A DNA stretch of 12,398 nt from JAICLL01 sp035252155 (GTDB lineage Bacteria > Planctomycetota > Planctomycetia > Pirellulales > JAICIG01), in assembly GCA_035252155.1 (NCBI GenBank), contig DATFDL010000342.1, forward strand, positions 1 to 12,398, in the 5' to 3' direction. This document shows positions 6,984 through 12,398 of the stretch, in pieces. Made by a program: the position numbers and the translations under genes. The notes beneath the pieces are model-generated. The model searched no databases and had not been told where the DNA came from. It worked only from the letters and a program-made list of their open reading frames with translations. How positions within the stretch are numbered: position 1 is the stretch's first letter; each line of letters opens with the position of its first letter.

Positions 6984-7046
6984 AACGCGCGCCGCAAGCT
7001 TTTTGGGAAAGCCCGGACTTAGGGCCAGCCGGCCCTGCCGATTTCC

Positions 7047-7106
7047 GTAGAATGGCCTTTCAGGCCGTCAGGTCATCGGGAAAGACGGCCTGGAAGGCCA
7101 TCCTAC
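7047..7106. repeat. Palindromic intergenic repeat, family 2 (large hairpin)
   Basis: Two 23-nt arms (7047-7069 and 7084-7106) are complementary at 21 of 23 positions and enclose a 14-nt loop. The core is GGCCTTNCAGGCCGTC on the left arm and GACGGCCTGGAAGGCC on the right. A related half-arm occurs at 12362-12382, so this is a dispersed element. It sits between divergent genes, so a terminator role for either neighbour is unlikely. Confidence 0.8.
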
Positions 7107-7215
7107 GAGCGGCTCGCTCTTGTCGCCGCGGCGTCACTACGATCATCACCCCGCGAACAACCGGCATCTGCGGCCATCCGCGCCACGCCGGCCGATTGAC
7201 TTGCCCGGCGGCCAA

Positions 7216-7231
7216 CCTACTTAAAAGTAGG
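7216..7231. promoter_or_regulatory. Dyad CCTACTT-AA-AAGTAGG upstream of the GGDEF gene
   Basis: A 16-bp inverted repeat with 7-bp perfect arms and a 2-bp centre ends 36 nt before GTG 7268. Its short centre fits a DNA-binding dimer site better than an RNA hairpin. No partner is known; it occurs once in the window. Confidence 0.35.
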
Positions 7232-7267
7232 GGGTAGATCCTTGGTTTTCCGCGGGGTGTTACGCTC

Positions 7268-8797
7268 GTGGCTCATTCGCATTGGCTGGTCTTGATCAGC
7301 GTGATCGTCCTGCTGGTCGATCTGGCGGCCGGCATTGCGCTGGGCTGGTGGATTCACGAGATCAACAACGTGCGGGCCAACGTGTTCAACGCCCGCCACG
7401 CCATCGATGCCCTGCGCGACCTGCACGACCTGACCTGCGACGTGGCCGGCCGTGTGGGCCAGCACCTGACGCGGGTCGACGCCATCAGCCACGAGCTGGC
7501 CACGTTGCGGGCCGGCTGTTCGGGGCCGAAGGACCGCGCGGTGGTCGACGCCGTGTCGCGGATCGTCGAGTTCAATGAGGAACTTACCCAGGAACTGGCC
7601 GACGCCAAACTGAAGCTGGGCGATCAGGCCGACATGATCGCCGCCCAGGCCAAGGCCGCGATGGCCGACCTGCTGACCGGGCTGCCCAACCGCCGTGGCT
7701 TCGACGACGAGCTGCGGCGTCGCATCGCCCAATGGCAGCAGCAAGAGACGCCCATCTCGGTACTGATGGTCGACATCGATAATTTGCAAAAACTGCAAGA
7801 GGTCCACGGCGCCCAGGCGGCCGACGACGTGCTGCGCGGCGTGGCGGGTGTGCTTAACGAAACAATGCGGGCCATGGACCTGATCGCCCGATATGGCGAA
7901 AACCAGTTCGCCGCCGGCCTGCCGGGCACGCACCTGAGCGAAGCCAAGAAGACCGCCGAGAAGCTGCGTTCGGCATTGGCTGAGCGCGAATTTCACGTGG
8001 GCGAGACTCCCGTCAAGATTACGGTGAGCGAAGGCGTGTCCGAGGCGCTGCCCGGCGACGACATGGGGACGTTGCTCGAACGGACCGCGTTGGCCCTGGC
8101 CGCCTCGCACGAAGCCGGCGGCAATTGCGCCTATTTGCACGACGGCGACAAATGCGAGGCCATTCCCATTGAACAGCCCACGGGTGGGTTGCTGTTCGGC
8201 CAGCAGGAGCTGATGGCCCTGGCCAAGCAACTGCAAGCCGGGCCGGTCGATCCTCACACCGATCCTCTGACCGGGCTGCTGAATCGCCGCAGTTTTTTCG
8301 AGGGGCTGCGACACCGCATCGCTGAACACAACCTGGCCAACATGCCGTTGACGCTGGCGGTGATCGACTTGGACAACATGAAGAACCTCAATAAGGTCCA
8401 CGGCCACCTGGTGGGCGACGTGGTGCTGCGCACGGTGACCCAGATTATCCGCAGCGCCACCCGAGCCCATCTCGACATCGCCGCCCGTTATCACGAAGAC
8501 AAGCTGGCGGTGGTTTTGGTACACACGGAGTTGCGCGACGCTGTGCCGGTGGCCGAGCGCATTCGCCGGGCGATCGCGGCCTGCAAGCTCAAGGCCGAGG
8601 GCACCGACGTGCAGGTGACTGTGAGCATCGGCGTATCTGAGTTGCCGCGCGGGGCCGATGCGGTGGCGCTGCTGAAATCGGCCGAGGACGCCGTGCGCGT
8701 GGCCAAGGCGGCGGGCCGCAATCGCACCTATCTGCACGACGGCACTCGGGCGGTACCCGCCACGTCGCAAACTGCCCGTGAACCCGCGGCGGTCTAG
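7268..8797 (+). CDS. Membrane-anchored protein with two degenerate GGDEF domains
   Basis: A 509-residue protein. One N-terminal membrane helix (about 6-28) is followed by a helical signalling segment (about 30-130) and two GGDEF-fold domains. Domain 1 (about 134-292) has DLLTGLPNRRGF and VDIDNLQKL, but the signature is GENQF (210-214) in place of GGDEF. The RxxD inhibitory-site motif (R201-D204) is kept exactly five residues upstream. Domain 2 (about 332-492) has DPLTGLLNRRSF and IDLDNMKNL, with HEDKL (409-413) as signature and no RxxD in register. Both domains end in YLHDG, suggesting duplication. Active diguanylate cyclases need GG(D/E)EF, so synthesis of c-di-GMP is unlikely; domain 1 may be a c-di-GMP receptor and domain 2 a dimer partner (inference). 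The start is GTG with GGGGTG 8 nt upstream. The stop is TAG, adjacent to a REP-like element. Confidence 0.9.
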   Translation: MAHSHWLVLISVIVLLVDLAAGIALGWWIHEINNVRANVFNARHAIDALRDLHDLTCDVAGRVGQHLTRVDAISHELATLRAGCSGPKDRAVVDAVSRIVEFNEELTQELADAKLKLGDQADMIAAQAKAAMADLLTGLPNRRGFDDELRRRIAQWQQQETPISVLMVDIDNLQKLQEVHGAQAADDVLRGVAGVLNETMRAMDLIARYGENQFAAGLPGTHLSEAKKTAEKLRSALAEREFHVGETPVKITVSEGVSEALPGDDMGTLLERTALALAASHEAGGNCAYLHDGDKCEAIPIEQPTGGLLFGQQELMALAKQLQAGPVDPHTDPLTGLLNRRSFFEGLRHRIAEHNLANMPLTLAVIDLDNMKNLNKVHGHLVGDVVLRTVTQIIRSATRAHLDIAARYHEDKLAVVLVHTELRDAVPVAERIRRAIAACKLKAEGTDVQVTVSIGVSELPRGADAVALLKSAEDAVRVAKAAGRNRTYLHDGTRAVPATSQTAREPAAV

Positions 8798-8914
8798 CTA
8801 TACTCGCCGTGGCCGTGAATGCACACAAGGTGGGACAGCCGCCCTCGGCTGTCTCGCGGTCGCCCTTGGCGACCACCGCACAGCCGGGGGCGGCTGTGCC
8901 ACACCCGCGGCGGT
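8782..8914. repeat. REP-like three-hairpin element, copy 1, with 12-bp flanking direct repeats
   Basis: Three hairpins lie in a row: ACAGCCG/CGGCTGT (8835-8852), GGTCGCC/GGCGACC with a 3-nt loop (8858-8874), and CACAGCCG/CGGCTGTG (8879-8898). The first and third hairpins are also complementary to each other. ACCCGCGGCGGT occurs on both sides (8782-8793 and 8903-8914), and similarity extends to 18 of 22 bases. The element lies between the convergent GGDEF and 64-residue genes, where it could act as a two-way terminator. No transposase is nearby. Confidence 0.75.
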
Positions 8915-8918
8915 TTAA

Positions 8919-9113
8919 CTACGCCGGCTGCTGCTCGTGGTAGCGAACTTCCCAGTAGCCGTATTGCGGATCGCCGGAACGGAAGGAAAAAACGGCGTCG
9001 GGCAGGGCATCGCCGAATGGCCCCCGCGAGCGGACGCGTACCAGCAAGGCCCCGTCGCCGCGGCGTTCGACACGCCACTGGTGAAAATCGAGCAGTTCGC
9101 CAGGATGTTTCAT
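8919..9113 (-). CDS. Small hypothetical protein (64 residues)
   Basis: I do not recognise this family. The product is a compact, charged, soluble protein (begins MKHPGELLDFHQWRVERRGD, ends YWEVRYHEQQPA), rich in aromatic and arginine residues, with no signal peptide, membrane segment or cysteine. Alternating hydrophobic runs such as ALLVRVRSRG and AVFSFRSGD suggest a small beta-rich fold. Support for a real gene: GGGG 5 nt before the ATG at 9113, and ordered polar/hydrophobic patterning. It lies downstream of the alkyltransferase gene on the same strand, between two REP-like elements, with its TAG stop just beyond the right flanking repeat of copy 1. It may have been carried or bracketed by those repeats, but no duplication of the gene itself is seen. 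Confidence 0.6.
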   Translation of the reverse strand: MKHPGELLDFHQWRVERRGDGALLVRVRSRGPFGDALPDAVFSFRSGDPQYGYWEVRYHEQQPA

Positions 9114-9191
9114 CGTTGCCCCATCGTCTCAGAACTTGCCGCTCAATTCTAGCCCGAAATCGGCGCTGGCGCCGCCACGGCAAAAACGGGC

Positions 9192-9343
9192 TTGGTGTCC
9201 TAGTAGTATGTTGCTGGTACAAGCCATGTGGCACAGCCGCCCTCGGCTGTGACTCGGTCAACGCCGCCATCGGCGGCGAACACAGCCGGGGGCGGCTGTG
9301 CCACATCTGGCTAAGAAATCGGCGGCAACACCCTATTAAGACA
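9192..9343. mobile_element. MITE-like element carrying REP-like copy 2
   Basis: A 152-bp segment lies between two exact 15-bp direct repeats ACGGCAAAAACGGGC (9177-9191 and 9344-9358). Its ends are imperfect inverted repeats: TGTCCTAGTAGTATGTTGC from 9196 and, on the other strand, TGTCTTAATAGGGTGTTGC from 9343 (15 of 19 identical). Similarity resumes inward at ATGTGGCACAGCC. The layout fits a non-autonomous element with a target duplication, although four extra bases (TTGG) lie at the left edge and no transposase is present. A chance or recombination-derived duplication is possible. Confidence 0.45.
9226..9306. repeat. REP-like three-hairpin element, copy 2
   Basis: The plan matches copy 1: outer arms ATGTGGCAC / GTGCCACAT (9226-9234 and 9298-9306), hairpin CACAGCCG/CGGCTGTG left, a central GCCGCC-ATC-GGCGGC (9263-9277), and CACAGCCG/CGGCTGTG right (9281-9300). 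The outer hairpins are almost identical in sequence to copy 1. The central stem differs in sequence yet still pairs. It lies between the alkyltransferase gene and the 64-residue gene, both on the minus strand. Confidence 0.8.
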
Positions 9344-9371
9344 ACGGCAAAAACGGGCCGGGCGCACCGGT

Positions 9372-9935
9372 TTACAGCGTGGCAACCGCACTCGACTCCA
9401 ATTCGAGCAGCCGCAACTTCATGCGAATGCCCTCGCCGGCCGAGTAGCCCCGCATCGCCCCTCCACTGCCGACCACGCGATGGCAAGGCACCAACAACGG
9501 AATCGGATTGGTGCGCATGCAATTGCCCACCGCCCGGGCCGCCCGCGGATAGCCCGATCGCTCGGCCAGCTCTCCGTAGGTCAACGTCTCACCCAGCGGA
9601 ATTCTGCGGCAGCCGTCGATCACGCGGCGCTGAAATTCGGTTTGCGGGCCGAGATCCAGCTCCACATCGAGAAAATCATCGCCGACGCCTTCGGCATAAG
9701 CTTGCAACCGAGTCACCAACGGCTCGTCCTCGGAGTCTCGATCCTCGCCTTTCGCTTCACAAACGGGCGTCTCTTCGCGGAACGGCAGTCGCCACACCAC
9801 ATCGTCGCGGGCCGCTTGGGGCGTCGAGTGGCCGAACGAAAGCCGCCGCACTCGGCTGTCGGCCGTGACCAGCGCCATCCATCCCAGGGCCGACGGAAAC
9901 ACCTGCACGCTTTCTCGAATTTGAGAGCCGCTCAT
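9372..9935 (-). CDS. ogt: O6-alkylguanine-DNA alkyltransferase (methylated-DNA--[protein]-cysteine S-methyltransferase)
   Basis: A 187-residue DNA repair protein that transfers alkyl groups from O6-alkylguanine (and O4-alkylthymine) irreversibly to its own cysteine. The N-terminal domain (about 1-95) is variable. The C-terminal catalytic domain (about 97-183) has FQRRVIDGCRRIPLGETLTY with Y120, a helix-turn-helix RAARAVGNCMRTNP carrying the arginine finger R134, and N143 before the active-site PCHRV with nucleophile C151. It ends with the usual GYSAGEGIRMKLRLLELE. The length is near that of Ogt (about 170). No AdaA-type regulatory domain is fused, so adaptive self-induction as in Ada is not expected. 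The start at 9935 has GAGG 9 nt upstream. It is divergent from the unknown gene at 10081 over a promoter region with overlapping -10 elements. The stop is TAA. Confidence 0.95.
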   Translation of the reverse strand: MSGSQIRESVQVFPSALGWMALVTADSRVRRLSFGHSTPQAARDDVVWRLPFREETPVCEAKGEDRDSEDEPLVTRLQAYAEGVGDDFLDVELDLGPQTEFQRRVIDGCRRIPLGETLTYGELAERSGYPRAARAVGNCMRTNPIPLLVPCHRVVGSGGAMRGYSAGEGIRMKLRLLELESSAVATL

Positions 9936-9984
9936 CTAAAAAATCCTCGCAAGATGGGTTCGTCCGATGAAATGCCCGCTTGCT

Positions 9985-10014
9985 TTGACATTGTTGGCCG
10001 CCTCATTCTATACT
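9985..10014 (+). promoter_or_regulatory. Strong sigma-70-type promoter for the 10081 gene
   Basis: TTGACA (9985-9990, 6/6) and TATACT (10009-10014, 5/6) are separated by 18 bp. Transcription should start near 10021, leaving a leader of about 60 nt. This excludes the upstream in-frame ATG at 9967 and supports ATG 10081. Confidence 0.7.
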
Positions 10015-10032
10015 GCACCCAGATTGCGGCAA
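10005..10032 (-). promoter_or_regulatory. Candidate divergent promoter for ogt
   Basis: On the minus strand TTGCCG (10032 to 10027) and TAGAAT (10010 to 10005, 5/6) are 16 bp apart, with a leader of about 63 nt before ATG 9935. Its -10 shares two bases with the -10 of the plus-strand promoter, so the two would compete for polymerase. Confidence 0.4.
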
Positions 10033-10080
10033 GCTGGCGGCGCGGACCACGGGAACGGCGGAAAACAAGGAACGCCTTGC

Positions 10081-10824
10081 ATGAACGACTACAGTTCATT
10101 GTGCGACGATTTCTACGTCAATATGAATCTCGGCACCGAGATGGAGCTGCCGAACAACCGTGAGACCGTGCTCCATTACTTCGAGCGGATCCAAAAAAAA
10201 TACCCCACGATGCGCAATTTCTATTGCCGCGAAAAAGGGGATTTTGTGCTCGAAGAAGACAAGGACCGCGGGCACTATCGCTGGGCCACCATCGAGCAGC
10301 GCCGCGTTTGTTCGGGCCAGGTCAACCCCCAGTCGGTCGGCGAAGCGCTGGAGCAGCACAAGCTGGTTTTGGAGCTCGCGCCCTACATGCTTTCGGTCAG
10401 TCCGCTCGATTGCGAGGCGCTCGATCTGTTGTTCGGCTTCGATTTCACCTATCGCGGCAACCATAACCAACTGGTGGCTGAGGCACTGGGCCTAAGCCCG
10501 GCCTTGGAGCGGCTGGCCGATATCCCCGGGGCCAGCATCATCAACCACGAACCTTCGATCACGTTGGCGCTCGACGAAGACTGCCGCACCCAGTGTCGCC
10601 TGAGCATCGAGACCCGCACCAATGCCTACCAGGTGCGGACCGGCGATTTTCCCGAAGAGCAGCTCAGCGTCTATTTGACCGCGCGGCAGTACGGCAGCCT
10701 AGGTCCGGACAACACGTTTGTGACCGCCCTGGAAAACCTGACGCAGATCTGCCACGAGATGGTCGACAGCCACGTGATCGAAAACGTGTTGCGGCCGCTG
10801 GCCCGAGCGATCGCGCTTAAATAG
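10081..10824 (+). CDS. Conserved-looking protein of unknown function (247 residues)
   Basis: I cannot assign a named domain. The product is a soluble, acidic, mixed alpha/beta protein without signal peptide or membrane segment. It starts MNDYSSLCDDFYVNMNLGTE, then has RETVLHYFERIQKKYPTMRN, a charged segment EEDKDRGHYRW, and an aromatic-acidic centre VSPLDCEALDLLFGFDF followed by TYRGNHN. The end is helical (ENLTQICHEMVDSHVIENVL). Seven cysteines are scattered with no metal-site spacing. The density of aromatic and charged residues suggests a housekeeping-type protein; my impression that close relatives occur throughout planctomycetes is from memory and unverified. The ATG at 10081 follows AAGGA by about 9 nt and lies 60 nt after a strong promoter. 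It is divergent from ogt, but no functional link is evident. The stop is TAG. Confidence 0.85.
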   Translation: MNDYSSLCDDFYVNMNLGTEMELPNNRETVLHYFERIQKKYPTMRNFYCREKGDFVLEEDKDRGHYRWATIEQRRVCSGQVNPQSVGEALEQHKLVLELAPYMLSVSPLDCEALDLLFGFDFTYRGNHNQLVAEALGLSPALERLADIPGASIINHEPSITLALDEDCRTQCRLSIETRTNAYQVRTGDFPEEQLSVYLTARQYGSLGPDNTFVTALENLTQICHEMVDSHVIENVLRPLARAIALK

Positions 10825-10867
10825 TCATTCACGGTGCAGGGTATTCGCACCTCGTGCCAGGTAGCTG

Positions 10868-11002
10868 CCGGCCTTGTGCCGGTCGGATTCGACGATCAAC
10901 GAACCCACAGCCGGCCATAGTCCAGACTCGCCGCCACCATAAACACCGCCCGCCACAAGGGCCGGGACGACCAATCGGCCGGCCACAAGGGCCGGGACTA
11001 CC
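10868..11002 (+). repeat. Repeated hairpins with ACAAG-type loops in the aminotransferase leader
   Basis: Two direct copies of GCCACAAGGGCCGGGACNACC (10952-10972 and 10982-11002) are 20/21 identical at a 30-bp offset. The second, with its flank, folds as CCGGCC-ACAAG-GGCCGG (10979-10995) ending just before the start codon. A third related hairpin in the opposite orientation, CCGGC-CTTGT-GCCGG, lies at 10868-10882. The only plausible ribosome site, GGGA (10994-10997), is partly inside the last stem. No other feature is seen in the interval 10825-11005. Confidence 0.6.
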
Positions 11003-11005
11003 TAC

Positions 11006-12271
11006 ATGCCGCTTGTCACCTACAGCGATTTCGCCCGCAACGTCCGCGTCGAGACGGCCTTCAACGTCCTGGCGGTCGCCAAGCGGCTGAAAGCCGCCGG
11101 CAAGCGCGTCATCGAATTGGAGATCGGAGACAGCCCGTTCGCCTCGACCCAATCGGCCAAGGCCGCGGGCTTGGCCGCCATCCGCGACGATCTCTCGCAC
11201 TACTGCCCATCGGTGGGCATCGCCGAACTTCGTGAGGCCGCCTCGCGCTACGTCAACCGCGAGCACGGCCTGAACACGACCGCGGCCAACATTGTGGTCG
11301 GGCCGGGCGCCAAAGTCTTCGAGCTGCTCTTCTGCGAGGCGTTTCTCGATTCCGGCGACGGCGTACTGGTCTTCAGCCCGTACTTTCCTACTTATCTGCC
11401 GAACATTGCGCGGCGCGGCGCGCGGGTCTGGCTGTCAAATCTGAAACAGGCCCGCGATTTTCGTCCCGACCTGAACGAGGTCGAGGAGTTTTTAACACGC
11501 GATCCGCATCCTAAGGCGATCTTCATCAACAGTCCGCACAACCCCACGGGCGGCGTGGCGACGCACGACGACCTCGCGGGTCTGGCCGGGCTGGTGCGCG
11601 GGCGCGACATCGCCGTGTTCAGCGACGAGCCTTACGACCAGATGGTATGGCGAGGCCGTCATCATACGCTCTTGGCCCAGCCCGACATGATCGAGCAATG
11701 CGTCGCCGCTTACACTTTCAGCAAGTCATACAGCATGAGCGGCTGGCGGGTGGGCTTTGCCGTGGCCAGCCCGGCCACGGTCAGTTTGTTCGCGACGCTC
11801 TTAAATACCTCGCTGTCGTGCGTGGCGCCCTTGGCGCAGTTGGCCGCCGCCGCGGCACTCGATCACGACGGCGAAGAGCGCGACCGCACCATGCGGCTCT
11901 TTCACGGCAAGGTCGAGCGGATGGCCGCCGGCCTGAACCGCATCGAGGGCGTGCGATGTCTCGACCCCAACGCCACGTTTTATCTCTTCCCCTCGGTGGC
12001 CGAGGTTTGCAACCGGCTGCAAATCACCTCGCACGGGCTGGCCATGTATCTGCTCGAAGCCGCGGACGACACGCTGGGCGTGGCCTGCCTGGGCGGAGAA
12101 TCATTCGGCGAGGCCGGGGCCGGCTTTTTGCGGTTCAGTTGCGCCGAGCCGGATGATCTGCTCGACGAAGCGCTGGGCTTTCTGCCACGAGCCTTTGCAC
12201 AAGTCGACCGCGTAGCGCAATTCCTTTCCCAGCGGCCCGAGTTCCGGCTGGCGCAGCCGTATCAGTTGTAG
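11006..12271 (+). CDS. Class I/II PLP-dependent aminotransferase
   Basis: A 421-residue fold-type I aminotransferase of the aspartate/aromatic family. Visible landmarks: an N-terminal ELEIGDSPF substrate loop (37-45), Y66, GPGAK (99-103) for the phosphate side, NPTGG (179-183) with N179, DEPYDQM (207-213) with D207 and Y210, the Schiff-base lysine K240 in TFSKSYSMSGWRVG with R248, and the carboxylate-binding R376 in FLRFSCAEP. The length is typical. It moves an amino group between an amino acid and a 2-oxo acid in the cytoplasm; the exact substrate cannot be read from sequence, and aspartate, aromatic or alanine-type activity are all open. ATG 11006 is preceded by a weak GGGA 8 nt upstream inside a hairpin. 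The unknown gene ends 181 nt upstream on the same strand. The stop is TAG. Confidence 0.93.
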   Translation: MPLVTYSDFARNVRVETAFNVLAVAKRLKAAGKRVIELEIGDSPFASTQSAKAAGLAAIRDDLSHYCPSVGIAELREAASRYVNREHGLNTTAANIVVGPGAKVFELLFCEAFLDSGDGVLVFSPYFPTYLPNIARRGARVWLSNLKQARDFRPDLNEVEEFLTRDPHPKAIFINSPHNPTGGVATHDDLAGLAGLVRGRDIAVFSDEPYDQMVWRGRHHTLLAQPDMIEQCVAAYTFSKSYSMSGWRVGFAVASPATVSLFATLLNTSLSCVAPLAQLAAAAALDHDGEERDRTMRLFHGKVERMAAGLNRIEGVRCLDPNATFYLFPSVAEVCNRLQITSHGLAMYLLEAADDTLGVACLGGESFGEAGAGFLRFSCAEPDDLLDEALGFLPRAFAQVDRVAQFLSQRPEFRLAQPYQL

Positions 12272-12361
12272 CGGCGCCGGTGCATTGGCCGGACGCGGCT
12301 ACCTCGCTTGCGCTTCGGGTTTGTGTAGCCCGCATGAACTAGGTTTGAGTGTCCCCCGGAC

Positions 12362-12382
12362 GATGGCCTTCCTAGGCCGTCC
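12362..12382. repeat. Half-arm of palindromic repeat family 2
   Basis: GATGGCCTTCC-T-AGGCCGTC matches an arm of the hairpin at 7047-7106 with one inserted base. The complementary arm probably lies beyond the window end. The rest of 12272-12398 shows no gene. Confidence 0.6.
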
Positions 12383-12398
12383 AGCGCGAGACCGGTGG

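Larger units (their letters stand above)
6917..7267. other. 351-bp divergent intergenic region between LRR and GGDEF genes
   Basis: I see no gene here. From left to right it holds the LRR ribosome site (GGAG), the inverted repeat at 6960-6983 with a candidate promoter, a small GGGCC/GGCCC hairpin (7022-7035), the large hairpin repeat at 7047-7106, and a TTGACT (7196-7201) without a matching -10. Last comes the dyad at 7216-7231, followed by a GGGGTG ribosome-site candidate before GTG 7268. Confidence 0.6.

Noticed and set aside
7217..8770. A 517-codon open frame on the minus strand opposite the GGDEF gene
   Set aside because: It is antisense to a gene with clear domains, rich in His/Gln/Val/Gly low-complexity sequence as expected from the complementary strand of GC-rich code, and has no recognisable motif.
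8819..9868. A 349-codon plus-strand frame over the repeats, the small gene and ogt
   Set aside because: It crosses palindromic repeats and the antisense of the alkyltransferase; composition is Arg/Pro-rich with no domain.
9967..10080. A 38-codon N-terminal extension of the unknown gene, with a signal-like start
   Set aside because: The ATG at 9967 lies upstream of the strong promoter at 9985-10014, and a ribosome site fits ATG 10081.
10952..11002. A short CRISPR-like array
   Set aside because: Only two repeat copies with a 9-nt gap, no spacers of suitable length and no cas gene.

Overview
The window reads as GC-rich bacterial chromosome, most likely from a planctomycete of the Pirellulales type. 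This is inferred from an exported protein made almost wholly of 24-residue LTxLxLxxTxITDxGL leucine-rich repeats, planctomycete-style GGDEF and ANTAR signalling proteins, an Obg/DRG-like TGS GTPase, palindromic intergenic repeats, and use of TTG and GTG starts. No rRNA, tRNA, CRISPR array, phage or transposase gene is visible.

Layout. (1) 101-2271, minus strand: a two-gene signalling operon, an ANTAR response regulator followed by a hybrid HisKA-REC-Hpt protein with no sensor domain and eroded ATP-binding motifs. (2) 2493-3695, plus strand: three overlapping small membrane-protein genes resembling the YqjD/YqjE stress-protein cassette, convergent with a short BON-domain gene (3706-3972, minus). 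(3) 4225-6916, minus strand: a secreted leucine-rich-repeat protein, then a GTPase gene split by an in-frame TAG between its G domain and its TGS domain. (4) 6917-7267: divergent control region with a hairpin repeat and two dyad sites. (5) 7268-8797, plus: a membrane-anchored protein with two degenerate GGDEF domains. (6) 8798-9371: a repeat-rich stretch with two three-hairpin REP-like elements, each flanked by direct repeats, around a 64-residue hypothetical gene. (7) 9372-9935, minus: an O6-alkylguanine-DNA alkyltransferase, divergent from an unknown 247-residue protein (10081-10824, plus) over what look like overlapping promoters. (8) 11006-12271, plus: a class I/II PLP aminotransferase behind a leader with repeated hairpins. 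A half copy of the second palindrome family closes the window.

The genes do not form one pathway. The recurring themes are signal transduction with catalytically eroded domains (kinase ATP site, both GGDEF active sites), envelope stress-type proteins, and short mobile or structured intergenic repeats. The best candidates for something new are the REP-like elements with covarying hairpins and flanking duplications, the amber-split TGS GTPase, and the receptor-like tandem GGDEF protein.
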